Assembly: GCF_000378085.1 (NCBI RefSeq)
Contig: NZ_KB899214.1
Location: 62,001-126,000, forward strand
Reading direction: 5' to 3'
Origin: Hoylesella loescheii DSM 19665 = JCM 12249 = ATCC 15930
Lineage (GTDB): Bacteria; Bacteroidota; Bacteroidia; Bacteroidales; Bacteroidaceae
DNA: 64,000 bases
Shown one piece after another: positions 35,878-45,360 of this stretch (its first letter is position 1; every line of letters begins with the position of its first letter). The notes below the pieces were generated by a model that saw only the letters and a list, made by a program, of their open reading frames with translations, was not told the DNA's origin and searched no databases. A program made the position numbers and the translations under genes.

Positions 35878-38283
35878 ATGATGAAACTAGAGAAGATTTT
35901 TATCTTGCTACTGTTTTTGGGGTTGTTTACTTTGAAAATATCAGCGCAAGCCATTCATATAACTGGCAGCGTGTCTAAGTCTATGAAAGAAATGAATGGA
36001 CAGATTTCTGGTAAAATGCCTTTGTCTGTACCAATTTATATCTTTGATAACAAGACTGAGGCTCGCAAACAGGCTCAATTGTATAACTCACAGAATGGAA
36101 TGTCGGGAAGTATCGTGAAGATAAAGAGTAATGATGTGGTAATACCCGACTATGAAGGTCACTTTGAGGCTGATATTTCTGTGGGTGGAGCCATGTTGTT
36201 AATTAATGAGGGTGTTCTGAAAATTGTTGATGTCGTTGGGGGAAGATTAAATTATGATATAGTTTTCGCCCCATCGCGCTCCGATGGTATTCTTATTAAG
36301 AACGTTAACGTCTTTGCTAAGAAACAAGGAGTAGACTTTAAGGAAGTTCCTCCTGTTGATGATGGTGAGAATATGCGATGGACTGTCGGAATATCACTCC
36401 CTGCGTGGTATACGACCAGGCATTCGAGATTGATTTTCCAACCTGTTGCAGTCAATACTAATACAGGGGACACTATCCAATACCTTGAACCACTTGTGTT
36501 TGAAGGTGATAAATATCACCAGAACCAGATTAAGCGTAAGAGCTTTGGTTATGAACGAAATGACTCGCTTCATGCATATTATGTACCTGACAATGTAATG
36601 TCTAACGGGCCGTTTAGCTTTAGCTGGGATATAACCTATCCAAAACCTGATATAGACAAGAACTATAAATGGAAAGCAAGATTGAGTTTGGAAGACTATA
36701 CTCATGTTTATTTCAGCGACAACAAGGAGGGAACTAACAATGTTAGACGCCCATGGAAAATGCTTGACGTTGGTTCTTCTGCCAAACACATGGAGCTAGG
36801 TCCGAGGTTTTTCGAAACGGTAAGAGCTCGTCTCTTGGAAGTTCCCCGTGACCTGCAAGTAACCTTTGTTGTTGGTAAGGATGAGTTGACAACGGATGAA
36901 CAAAACCAAAAAACCCTGGATTTCCTTATTGAAGAGCTCCGTTCGTATGGAACTTCTTTGATGAATATATCAGTGCAGGGTACTGCTTCACCTGAGGGTG
37001 GAATGTCTCTGAACATTGATTTGGCTAAGAGAAGAGCACGTAAGATTTTGTCGATGATAGGTAGCCACATTAGAAGTGCTAGTTTAACTGTTAAGGAACC
37101 CTTGGTCTATACGTGGGATGATGTTGCAGACTCATTGGTACAAAGAGGTCAAGCCTCAGAAGCTGAAGAGTTGCGCAGGTACGGAAAGGCAAAAGATTAT
37201 GCTGGTATTAAACGTATGATGACGAGTAATCCAGTGATCGAGCAGATTATGCATAATCAACGTTTGATGCGCAGTACCTATACCTTGCGTAGAAATAAGA
37301 TAATGGAACCGCAAGAAGCTGTATGGGCATATTACAATGATAAACGATATCGACCGGGAGGTGAGGAATACTTCTCGAATGGTGACTATTATAACTTGTT
37401 TACTCAAATTACCGACTCACTAGAGCTTCGCAAGTTAACGCATCGAGCCTATAAAGAGAACATGGTAAGAAAGACAGCCAAATATAGTGCTTTTGCAGCT
37501 TATTTGGCAAACCGAATAGCTATTGAGTTACTGGAGCAGGATTCTATAAACCTCTCTATCTTAGAGCCGTTCGTAGATATGTCTTCTGGAGTTGAGGTAC
37601 AACGCCCTGTTGCTTTTGAGAGCTCATACATGTATACGGTCAACTTTAAGGAGATTGTTGCCAATCAGGCATTAATGTTCTTGAAGTCAAGAAAGTTAGG
37701 ACAATCAGCGCATTTGGCTAACAAACTGCCAGACTCAGAAAAGTTCCATGATTTGAAGATGTTTATCGATTTGGAGACACTGTTCTTCAAGCAGAACAAA
37801 ACGCCTGAAGAAGAACAGAGGGCAACGAATGCTCTAAACTTTGTGATGAACGCAAGTTTGCTCAACAAAGCAATCTTAAGTGTGGAATTGGCTCCAGAGT
37901 TGGGGGTAAGTTATGAGTCGCTTAATCCGCTAGTTGACTCTTTACCTGATAATCTGGTTAAGAAATGGTATTTGAAAGGTGTAATAGCAGCAAATAATCC
38001 TGATATTGAGCAGGAAAATGACTTCATGAATTTGATAAAGGATTTTGGAGCCGAGGCTGCTGTTAAGATGCAAACGAATGACACTCCTAGGTTCTTGGCC
38101 TACTTCCAGCATTGTTTTGATTTGGATCCATCATTCTATGAGCGATTCTTTAAAAACGACGGCAATATTACGGATGAGATTCGCAAGAAATATCCGTATA
38201 TTGAGAGTAAGAAAGACCTGTATAGGGAAAAGTTTAACATGATGATGGCGAAGCCTGCTCCAAAAGAAGCAGCTTCCGAGTGA
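35878..38283 (+). CDS. DUF3868/OmpA-like exported protein
   Basis: An 801-residue protein with signal peptide (ending KISAQ). Residues 25-320 match my picture of DUF3868 proteins (ITGSVSKSMKEMNG, VNVFAKKQGVDF). Residues about 335-400 resemble an OmpA C-terminal domain (VQGTASPEGG, LNIDLAKRRARKI), although the usual Asp is missing and the peptidoglycan-binding role is uncertain. The remaining 400 residues are helical and unrecognised; they contain no second OmpA motif. It is longer than the DUF3868 proteins I know. Gene four of five. Confidence 0.75.
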   Translation: MMKLEKIFILLLFLGLFTLKISAQAIHITGSVSKSMKEMNGQISGKMPLSVPIYIFDNKTEARKQAQLYNSQNGMSGSIVKIKSNDVVIPDYEGHFEADISVGGAMLLINEGVLKIVDVVGGRLNYDIVFAPSRSDGILIKNVNVFAKKQGVDFKEVPPVDDGENMRWTVGISLPAWYTTRHSRLIFQPVAVNTNTGDTIQYLEPLVFEGDKYHQNQIKRKSFGYERNDSLHAYYVPDNVMSNGPFSFSWDITYPKPDIDKNYKWKARLSLEDYTHVYFSDNKEGTNNVRRPWKMLDVGSSAKHMELGPRFFETVRARLLEVPRDLQVTFVVGKDELTTDEQNQKTLDFLIEELRSYGTSLMNISVQGTASPEGGMSLNIDLAKRRARKILSMIGSHIRSASLTVKEPLVYTWDDVADSLVQRGQASEAEELRRYGKAKDYAGIKRMMTSNPVIEQIMHNQRLMRSTYTLRRNKIMEPQEAVWAYYNDKRYRPGGEEYFSNGDYYNLFTQITDSLELRKLTHRAYKENMVRKTAKYSAFAAYLANRIAIELLEQDSINLSILEPFVDMSSGVEVQRPVAFESSYMYTVNFKEIVANQALMFLKSRKLGQSAHLANKLPDSEKFHDLKMFIDLETLFFKQNKTPEEEQRATNALNFVMNASLLNKAILSVELAPELGVSYESLNPLVDSLPDNLVKKWYLKGVIAANNPDIEQENDFMNLIKDFGAEAAVKMQTNDTPRFLAYFQHCFDLDPSFYERFFKNDGNITDEIRKKYPYIESKKDLYREKFNMMMAKPAPKEAASE

Positions 38284-38316
38284 TAGAATATGAAAGTGAT
38301 TTTAATAAGATGTACA

Positions 38317-41300
38317 ATGAAAAAGAGAGTCCTTGTTGCGATGATTGCAGGACTACTTCCGCTATATGCTAGTGCTGAGGTAAGTTCTCAACCTGTCAAC
38401 AAACGTTTCTATATTTCTGCTCCCGATTCCATTGCAAGACAGGATTCTGCCAAAATGGACTTGGAAGACTTGGAAAATCTCCTGCCTGACTCGGCGTTGG
38501 AAACTAAACATGATACTGTGATAGGAATACCGCGACCGAAAGGCTACAATGGACTTCGTTTCGTATTGGATAGAAGACACCGATATTCTGGTGACCAGTT
38601 TGTTGATAGCAGTTTCTTTAGTCATACTTATGTAACGCTAGGTGGTGGTGTGTCGTTATTCTTGCCTAACGATAAGTTTAGCTACACTCCTATTGCCAAT
38701 CTTCATGTTGGTCTGGCTAAAGAGTTAAGCCCTATGAGTACAATACGGCTTTCTGCAGAAAAGTCGTGGGGTTTTACTAAGGCTGCTCTTGGATACTCGT
38801 CCTTAACGACCTATAGTACTTGGGGAGGTGGAATTGATTATTTGTTCAACTTTAGCAACTACCTGATGGGAAATCGTCCTGATAGGCCTTTGAGCGTATT
38901 AGGTGCGGTAGGCGTGGGTATTCAAAGTGCGAAGTTAAATGCTACTGAAAATACTTTCGTACCATACTATGCTGAAAGTTCTGCATTATCGTACAATGCT
39001 CGTTTTGGTATGCAGTTTAAAATTACCACTAGTCCTCATGCCTCATTAGCGTTTGAACCCTACTTAAGGTTGGCTACTAGAACACATGACCTTGTGAAAG
39101 GAACCGACTTCGAAAGCCTAGACTTGGCTTATGGAATCAACATGTCTTATATATGGTATCTGTGGCCGAACCTTTCTAGAGATGGAGATAAAGGTGACTT
39201 CTTGAAACGTTTCGACGATAGTGAACGTCTTTTCCTCGAAGAATATAGGAAGAAGCCATGGCGTAAGCCATTCTTCTTTGAGTATAACATTGGTGCAGCC
39301 TTCCATAATCGTACAGAATTGCCCATTATGAACACGATGGGGTGGAGCAGTAATGTGTATATGGGATGGTGGTTGTCTTCTGCCATTGGACTCCGCGCAG
39401 GTTTCCACGTTTCCAATGCTGATTGGGCGGATAGGCCTGCAAGTCGCACAGTTAAGACGAGGAGCATGATCGGTTCTCGTGGCATTGTCCTGGATATGCT
39501 AATCAATCCGCTAGGTTTCAAACGTGGATACGATTGGGATAAGAATGTTGGTTTTAACTTAATTGCTGGTTATGAGTATGGTCAACAGAAAATGGCCAAC
39601 GAATGGCATTATGGTTCGTATAGCGGTAACTATGTAAGTTATCGTACAGGGGCTCAAGTGTGGATGAAATTGTGCAACGACCTTCGGTTGAATGTTGAGC
39701 CAACCTATTCATTTGTTGAGTTATACAATGCGATGGATGAACGCAAACAGTATGATGAAATCGGTCTTAAGTTAGGTCTAGCTGTTCTTTTCCGCGAAAA
39801 GGCTCATCGTGAGAAGCTTCTTATTCCTGCTGATAGTGTCCCCGTTTCTATGCGTCTGTCACCCAATCGTGGCTTCTTCCTTGGAATGGGATTTGGCTGG
39901 AACACTATGGTTCGTGCTTGGAGATATGCAGGAGGTGATAATCTAGCATTAAAGAATGCAGAACTCTTTGCTGGATATAATTTCAACACGTTGCATGGCT
40001 TCCGTATTAGTGCTGAGTACTTGGGTGATAGAGTTCATTCGTTGAACAGTCTCAATAATGGATTGGACAATGAGGATCTTAATAACATAATGCTCTCTCT
40101 TGACTATCAGTTCAACATTATGAACGCTTTTGCTGGTTATAATCCCTACCGTAGGTGGAATGTTTATCTATACGGTGGACCAACTTGGGCGAGAGGTGAT
40201 GCAAAGCAATTGGCATTTAACTTTGGAGGTATGCTAACATATAGTCTTACAAGTAGTTTGGCTTTATTCTATAATCATACCGTATATAGAATGCCAAAGA
40301 ATCGTTATGAAACGAGTCAAATATATGGCAATGATGGTACATACGTGAACAGCCTCAATGTGGGACTCTTGTATAATATCAATCAACCTATCCGCGACGT
40401 ATTGCTGGGGCTTGGCATGCTCACCAAATCAGATTATTCTCGTCAGCCTTTGACGTTCGAATATAATATAGGACCTTCTTGGTACAATAATCTGCCAATT
40501 TCGAAAGGAAGCTCACTCGGATATACGTCAAACGCATACTTAGGCTTGTGGTTAAATTCGGCCATTGGGCTGCGTGGTGGTGTTCACATCAGTAATGGTG
40601 ATTGGTCATACGACATTAATGAGCCACGGAAAAATCAATTGGGTTTCTTTGCTGGAACGGTTGATTTGATGTTTAACCCTCTTGGAATTAAGCCGAAGTA
40701 TGATTGGAATTCGCCATTTGGATTCAACCTCTTTATGGGTACTGGACTTGGTAAGATACGCTTTGTTACAAGTAGAACCACTGCTTATGAAACGAAGTTC
40801 CATGAATTTAGAGCAGGTGCTCAATTGTGGGTTAAGATGACAGATGACCTTCGATTCAATCTTGAGCCTACATTCTCTAGAATGAAGGGATTTGAACATG
40901 GACGAGTTGCAAAGCATGTAGATGAATTGGCTTTGAAGTTTGGTCTCTCTATGATCTTGCGTGACAAGGCAGAGAAAGACAAAGAAGTTCAACTTGATAG
41001 TGCCTCACAGGCTTTCGCGCGTTCACCGTACGGATTCTTCATTGGAGCTGGTTTTGGCTGGAATACAACTGTTCATACGTGGCGTCATGTGGGACAAGGC
41101 TCTGATCTCTTGAAGAATGGTCTTCTCTTTGCAGGATATAACTTTAACGAGTATCACGGTGTGCGTTTAAGCGGTGAATACCTCTATGACTACGTGTGGA
41201 ACGATTATGGTGGTCCTGGCATATATGAGAAACAAGAGTTTAAGAATACGCTATTGTCACTTGACTATCAATTCAATATCCTGAATGCTCTCGCAGGTGT

Positions 41301-42690
41301 AAGACCCGGACGTAGATGGGAAGCTTCGTTGTATGCAGGTCCTTCTTTGGCTCTTGGTGAGGAAGGTGCAAACTTTGGATGGAACTTCGGTGGTATTCTT
41401 TCATATCAGCTAACTAAGGAGTTGTCGCTATTCTATAGCCATACAGTTTACAGAATGGGTAAGGATAGGTATAAGACTGCACAAGTTTATCGTACGCCTG
41501 GAACTTATGTCAATAGTTTGAACATTGGTATCATATATAATATGAGCGGTTCTTTTGGTGATGCGTCAAGTTCATTAGTGTGTGACTATCATCATAAGCC
41601 ATTGACCTTCGAATATAGTGTTGGCCCAACATGGTTTAACAACCTTGATATCTCTAGGGCTAGCTCAATGGGCTACACGGCAAATGCTAATATTGGCTGG
41701 TGGTTGAACTCCGCATTAGGTCTGCGTGGTGGTTTTAATATCAGTAATGCAGACTGGGCGAATGATGCTCTCGGTGAGCGCAGATATCTGATGCGTTTAT
41801 ATGCTGGAACATTAGACTTGATGTTTAATCCTTTCGGCTTCCAAAAGAATTACGATTGGAACTCTACTGCTGGTCTGAACCTATTTGCTGGTGCAGGAAC
41901 TGGTGAGATAAGATTTACAACAAGTCCTTCTACAGCTACTGCAAGTCGTTTCAATTCATGGCGTTTTGGTACACAAGTATGGCTAAAATTAGCCAATAGC
42001 TTGCGGTTCAATATCGAACCTACGTACTCACTGATTCGTGGATTTGAAAAGATTCAAACTGTAGGAAAGACGGATGAACTATCATTGAAGTTTGGCTTAT
42101 CTTTGTTCTTGGGAGACAAACAGGATGAGAAGCAGGAAACATCGTTGGATGAATCACACGTTGAGTATAATCCTGTTAGAGGTTTCTATGCTGCCGCTGG
42201 TGGTGGTTGGAATACCACTATTCATACCTGGAGAAATCGCGGACAAGAAAATCCATTCTTTAAGAACGCGTTACTCTTCTTGGGATACAAGTTTGGTGGT
42301 TATCATGGCGTACGTGTCAGTGCCGAATACTTGCAAGACAAGGTATGGGAGAAAACTGGCACCATGATGGAAAGCAAGGAGTTTGAGAATACTTTGTTCT
42401 CTTTGGATTATAACTTCCACATCCTGAATGCTTTTGCTGGTATAGATCCCGCAAGACGCTATGATGTTTCATTATATGCAGGACCGTCTTATGTACTAGG
42501 TAAGGCTGGTAATGGTTTAGCATGGAACTTAGGTACAATCATATCTTACAATGTAAGTCCTAAGATGGCATTGTTCTATAGCCACACCGTCTATCGTATG
42601 GACAGCAAGCAATATCAAAGTGACCAGGTATATACCAAGTCTGGTACCTTTGTTAATAGCCTCAATGTCGGTCTTCAATATAAGTTCTAA
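38317..42690 (+). CDS. giant outer-membrane protein of seven tandem barrel-like modules
   Basis: 1457 residues with a signal peptide (MKKRVLVAMIAGLLPLYASA) and a linker of about 60 residues. An N-terminal strand-rich module (about 85-300) is followed by three long repeats starting near 319, 709 and 1093. Each long repeat splits into two similar halves of about 190 residues. First halves show FEYNIG...WWLNSAIGLRGG...SNADW...LDLMFNPLG...YDWNS...FNIEPTYS. Second halves show GFFIGAGFGWNT...LLFAGYNF...LSLDYQFNILNA...LYAGPS...LFYSHTVYRM...YVNSLNVGL. Both follow the same strand order. It ends in Tyr-Lys-Phe, typical of outer-membrane barrels. An ATG nine codons upstream (38290) is possible. Confidence 0.82.
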   Translation: MKKRVLVAMIAGLLPLYASAEVSSQPVNKRFYISAPDSIARQDSAKMDLEDLENLLPDSALETKHDTVIGIPRPKGYNGLRFVLDRRHRYSGDQFVDSSFFSHTYVTLGGGVSLFLPNDKFSYTPIANLHVGLAKELSPMSTIRLSAEKSWGFTKAALGYSSLTTYSTWGGGIDYLFNFSNYLMGNRPDRPLSVLGAVGVGIQSAKLNATENTFVPYYAESSALSYNARFGMQFKITTSPHASLAFEPYLRLATRTHDLVKGTDFESLDLAYGINMSYIWYLWPNLSRDGDKGDFLKRFDDSERLFLEEYRKKPWRKPFFFEYNIGAAFHNRTELPIMNTMGWSSNVYMGWWLSSAIGLRAGFHVSNADWADRPASRTVKTRSMIGSRGIVLDMLINPLGFKRGYDWDKNVGFNLIAGYEYGQQKMANEWHYGSYSGNYVSYRTGAQVWMKLCNDLRLNVEPTYSFVELYNAMDERKQYDEIGLKLGLAVLFREKAHREKLLIPADSVPVSMRLSPNRGFFLGMGFGWNTMVRAWRYAGGDNLALKNAELFAGYNFNTLHGFRISAEYLGDRVHSLNSLNNGLDNEDLNNIMLSLDYQFNIMNAFAGYNPYRRWNVYLYGGPTWARGDAKQLAFNFGGMLTYSLTSSLALFYNHTVYRMPKNRYETSQIYGNDGTYVNSLNVGLLYNINQPIRDVLLGLGMLTKSDYSRQPLTFEYNIGPSWYNNLPISKGSSLGYTSNAYLGLWLNSAIGLRGGVHISNGDWSYDINEPRKNQLGFFAGTVDLMFNPLGIKPKYDWNSPFGFNLFMGTGLGKIRFVTSRTTAYETKFHEFRAGAQLWVKMTDDLRFNLEPTFSRMKGFEHGRVAKHVDELALKFGLSMILRDKAEKDKEVQLDSASQAFARSPYGFFIGAGFGWNTTVHTWRHVGQGSDLLKNGLLFAGYNFNEYHGVRLSGEYLYDYVWNDYGGPGIYEKQEFKNTLLSLDYQFNILNALAGVRPGRRWEASLYAGPSLALGEEGANFGWNFGGILSYQLTKELSLFYSHTVYRMGKDRYKTAQVYRTPGTYVNSLNIGIIYNMSGSFGDASSSLVCDYHHKPLTFEYSVGPTWFNNLDISRASSMGYTANANIGWWLNSALGLRGGFNISNADWANDALGERRYLMRLYAGTLDLMFNPFGFQKNYDWNSTAGLNLFAGAGTGEIRFTTSPSTATASRFNSWRFGTQVWLKLANSLRFNIEPTYSLIRGFEKIQTVGKTDELSLKFGLSLFLGDKQDEKQETSLDESHVEYNPVRGFYAAAGGGWNTTIHTWRNRGQENPFFKNALLFLGYKFGGYHGVRVSAEYLQDKVWEKTGTMMESKEFENTLFSLDYNFHILNAFAGIDPARRYDVSLYAGPSYVLGKAGNGLAWNLGTIISYNVSPKMALFYSHTVYRMDSKQYQSDQVYTKSGTFVNSLNVGLQYKF

Positions 42691-42740
42691 CATAATGTTT
42701 AAGACAACAACATTAATTTAATTGCTCAATATTCTATCAA

Positions 42741-42779
42741 GGAAGGGGGTGTGCTTTTGTAGCACATCCTCTTTTTTTC
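42741..42779 (+). terminator. terminator of the envelope gene cluster
   Basis: GGGGTGTGCT pairs with AGCACATCCT (one wobble) over 42746-42770 and is followed by seven T. Confidence 0.85.
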
Positions 42780-43070
42780 TACGCACCCTTCTAATTTAGC
42801 TCTTTTGAGAATATCGTTCACTCAGTAGCATAGGCATTCTTTCCTCACTTTCTTTCAAAGTTTAAAGCAGTTCTTCCTGCAAATGTAGTTATGGCATCTG
42901 TACTAGAAATAGTACAAGATTCACAATTTGATCAGCTTAAAGCAGTAGGGCGGGTGGGAATGAGTTGAAGCTATTTTCTGCATTGAAACAGTATGCTTTA
43001 TTCCTGTTCCAACGTGTTGGTTATGCCTTTTGGGTATTGTCCTATAAAAGTGTGTAAGCCCCTTTTTTCT

Positions 43071-43078
43071 TATCTTTG
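43071..43078 (+). promoter_or_regulatory. -7 element upstream of the truncated 43107 frame
   Basis: TATCTTTG matches TAnnTTTG 29 bases before the ATG at 43107; no TTG is seen at the standard distance. Confidence 0.4.
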
Positions 43079-43106
43079 TATTTGAAAACAATAAAGAAAC
43101 GAACAA

Positions 43107-43319
43107 ATGAAGCTTACACATTCACAAATTTCGGAAATTATTTCGAATTACACAAGTAGTAGCGAGGGTTTTGTCACCCTACAGTCTTTCATTATGAACC
43201 GTAGAGTCAACCTGCAAGTGCAAAATTATTATATTCTTTTGCACTTGCAGGTTGACTCTACGTTGATAAATATTTTGCATTACATTCCTCTTTATTGGTC
43301 CTATAACAAATCTCTATAG
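43107..43319 (+). pseudogene. truncated gene start, possibly of a transposase
   Basis: The first 30 residues (MKLTHSQISEIISNYTSSSE, GFVTLQSFIMN) read like a real N-terminus and resemble the beginning of IS256-type transposases as I remember them. The frame then runs into a perfect inverted repeat and becomes unprotein-like before stopping at 43319. I read it as the remnant of a mobile element or gene cut off at 43200. No matching 3' part is present. The surrounding gap 42780-43393 holds nothing else. Confidence 0.4.
43200..43262. repeat. perfect 26-bp inverted repeat with 11-base loop
   Basis: Arms 43200-43225 and 43237-43262 are exact complements (left arm begins CGTAGAGTCAACCTGCAAGT). It lies at the break point of the truncated 43107 frame. 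No T-run follows directly. Confidence 0.9.
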
Positions 43320-43393
43320 ATCACTCCTTGAATTTTATTTGTATAATGCCATTACACAAGTGATGCGGGAGGTTAGAAATGACAGCTACTACT

Positions 43394-43921
43394 TTATCTT
43401 TTTTCCCATCGTTGAAACTTGTTCATACAGAAGAATGCCGAAAACACGCTTAGTATGGTAAGAACGATGCCAATAACTGCCCATAGAAGCAATTGTAAAC
43501 CAGACAAAGTCGTAACCTTTGAAAATTCAGCAAAAGCATAGATACAATATGGCAAAGTCAAGAAACTAGTGATGATAACTGGCACATATTTTCGATACAC
43601 AATCCATTGTACGATATGCATCAAGAGGTGAACAGAATATCCAGTCAATGCACCAAACCACCATTGATACGCCCCTGACCATACGGAATAGCATGAAACA
43701 ATAGATATTAGGATAAACTCGTGAAAAGTACCAACGGCAAAGGAAGCAGTGGAATAATCGAGATGTCCTCGTCGAGTAAAGAGCGATTCTAATTTAGGAA
43801 ATCGCTTTCTCAGTTCCTCCCTGTTCCTGTCAATCCAGCGTCTAAACATAATAATTTCTTCGTATTCATGAACCACAAACACGATAGGAAGCAGCATCAT
43901 TATTAAGCTTGTTTTTTTCAT
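43394..43921 (-). CDS. HXXEE-domain membrane protein
   Basis: A 175-residue protein with about five hydrophobic segments and the defining HEYEE motif at residues 18-22 in the first helix (LLPIVFVVHEYEEII). A second polar His lies in FHEFILISIV. HXXEE proteins are integral membrane proteins of unknown function in which the motif may bind metal. It is the last of three minus-strand genes (kinase-DUF3781, GNAT, HXXEE); the gap to the acetyltransferase is 15 bases. Confidence 0.82.
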   Translation of the reverse strand: MKKTSLIMMLLPIVFVVHEYEEIIMFRRWIDRNREELRKRFPKLESLFTRRGHLDYSTASFAVGTFHEFILISIVSCYSVWSGAYQWWFGALTGYSVHLLMHIVQWIVYRKYVPVIITSFLTLPYCIYAFAEFSKVTTLSGLQLLLWAVIGIVLTILSVFSAFFCMNKFQRWEKR

Positions 43922-43936
43922 AATCTTCCTTGTTAT

Positions 43937-44497
43937 TTACTTTAAATTACGGATTCGGTTCTTCCAATCTTCCAAGGTGATTTTAGTAAAGTGTTCTGTA
44001 CGAAAGTCGTTCATCAATGGAACAGGCTTGTTTTCTTCAGTATGGCTGTAAGTAAATCCGCATTTCTCTTGTGCTCGTTTCGATTTTTCGTTACCATCGT
44101 AATACCCACACCAAACCGTAGTTTGCTGTAAGTTCTCAAAAGCATATCGAAGTAATTCGTTTACCCCTTCAGGAATCAGGCCTTGTCCCCAATAGGGTTC
44201 ACCAATCCAATAACCTATCTCACACTCGGTGTCTGCCATCTTTGCGCTATGGATTTCACTTTTTGTGGTCATTATGCCAATGCTGCCAACAGCCTCGCCC
44301 GTTTCTTTTAATACAACCGCATAGGTTTCTGGGGCAGACAGCACAACCTTTATAATTTCGCGACTGTTCTCTATACTGGTATGTGGTGGCCACCCGGCAA
44401 TGGGACCAATGTTAGGATTACTTGCATACTTGTAGAGTGCTTCTGCATCACTTTCCTGCCACGGCCTTAAAATCAGACGTTTTGTTTGTAATTCCAT
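43937..44497 (-). CDS. GNAT acetyltransferase, RimJ/RimL type
   Basis: A 186-residue protein starting MELQTKRLILRPWQESDAEA, with CEIGYWIGEPYWGQGLIPEG (the acetyl-CoA binding strand and loop) and NEKSKRAQEKCGFTYSHTEE. This is typical of RimJ/RimL-like enzymes that acetylate protein N-termini or small molecules; the substrate is unknown. It lies 6 bases after the kinase-DUF3781 gene. Confidence 0.88.
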   Translation of the reverse strand: MELQTKRLILRPWQESDAEALYKYASNPNIGPIAGWPPHTSIENSREIIKVVLSAPETYAVVLKETGEAVGSIGIMTTKSEIHSAKMADTECEIGYWIGEPYWGQGLIPEGVNELLRYAFENLQQTTVWCGYYDGNEKSKRAQEKCGFTYSHTEENKPVPLMNDFRTEHFTKITLEDWKNRIRNLK

Positions 44498-44503
44498 ATC
44501 TCT

Positions 44504-45304
44504 TTATATTTTATCTACTGTAATAACTCTGTATGTAAAAGAATTGACTGTGATACGGACATGTGCCGCATCGTTGGTAATATAATAGTTCTTTCCTTTC
44601 TTCTGAAAATCAGCATCATCTGTACTCTTGATAATTCTTGAAACAAAGCTTTCAATTTCATGGGGCGAGAGATGAAGTCCGAGTTTTCGGTTTATTCTGT
44701 CATACACAAGTTCTGTGTAGCAAAGCTTTTCTATGATAATACCTTTCAATGGGCGGCCTATGCTTTCTGTATCTTTATTTCCTGTTGTTGGAGAAAGAAT
44801 CTCAGAAACCTTTTCTCTTAGTTCCGTTTCGCATTGACTAATGGTTTTTCCTGCCGTATCAATAACAATGCGACCATTTATCCACTTGTGATATTCTCGA
44901 TTTCCGATGTCATCCCACGTTGGTAGTTTTATGTTTGCCACGTCTGACCTCCTTTGTTCAGCACGCTTCCTGTGTTCCACCTTATCCGAACACACAATTT
45001 CTATGTTGATGAAGCGACAACCACTCTTGTTCGCAACGTCTTCCCATTCTTTCCTTGTTAGTTCAATAGGATTGCAGCAATCCGCCACAACATTGTTGTT
45101 CAAGTGTAAATTGTCGCTAGCCATACGGTATGCCAATCTATACCCCTCACCCTCGACATGAATATGGCACAAGTCTTTCAATCCTTGCTCAATGGTGTCA
45201 ATTTGCAGATAAACACCTCCGAATTCCTTCGCGATAGACTTTGCAAGTGTGGATTTCCCAACGGCAGGGAGTCCCGAGAAAATAAAAAGAATAGCTTTGT
45301 TCAT
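44504..45304 (-). CDS. P-loop kinase fused to DUF3781
   Basis: A 266-residue two-domain protein. The N-terminal half is a small P-loop kinase (Walker A GLPAVGKST at residues 11-19; VADCCNPI; RKRAEQRRSDVAN) of the AAA_33 or nucleoside/aminoglycoside kinase type. From about residue 190 comes a DUF3781 domain (LCYTELVYDRINRKLGL, DDADFQKKGKNYYI, VRITVNSFTYRVITVD), usually a stand-alone short protein. An ATG three codons upstream (45313) is also possible. A good promoter lies at 45361-45390. Confidence 0.82.
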   Translation of the reverse strand: MNKAILFIFSGLPAVGKSTLAKSIAKEFGGVYLQIDTIEQGLKDLCHIHVEGEGYRLAYRMASDNLHLNNNVVADCCNPIELTRKEWEDVANKSGCRFINIEIVCSDKVEHRKRAEQRRSDVANIKLPTWDDIGNREYHKWINGRIVIDTAGKTISQCETELREKVSEILSPTTGNKDTESIGRPLKGIIIEKLCYTELVYDRINRKLGLHLSPHEIESFVSRIIKSTDDADFQKKGKNYYITNDAAHVRITVNSFTYRVITVDKI

Positions 45305-45360
45305 ACCGTACATTCATTAGCTGTGTTACGAAAAAGACTTCTAGAGAGCCATCAGCACAA

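Noticed and set aside
31356..42690. Fimbrial operon suggested by DUF3575 and DUF3868 families
   Set aside because: No protein in the locus looks like a FimA/Mfa fimbrillin or tip protein; the exported proteins are TPR, coiled-coil or barrel-like.
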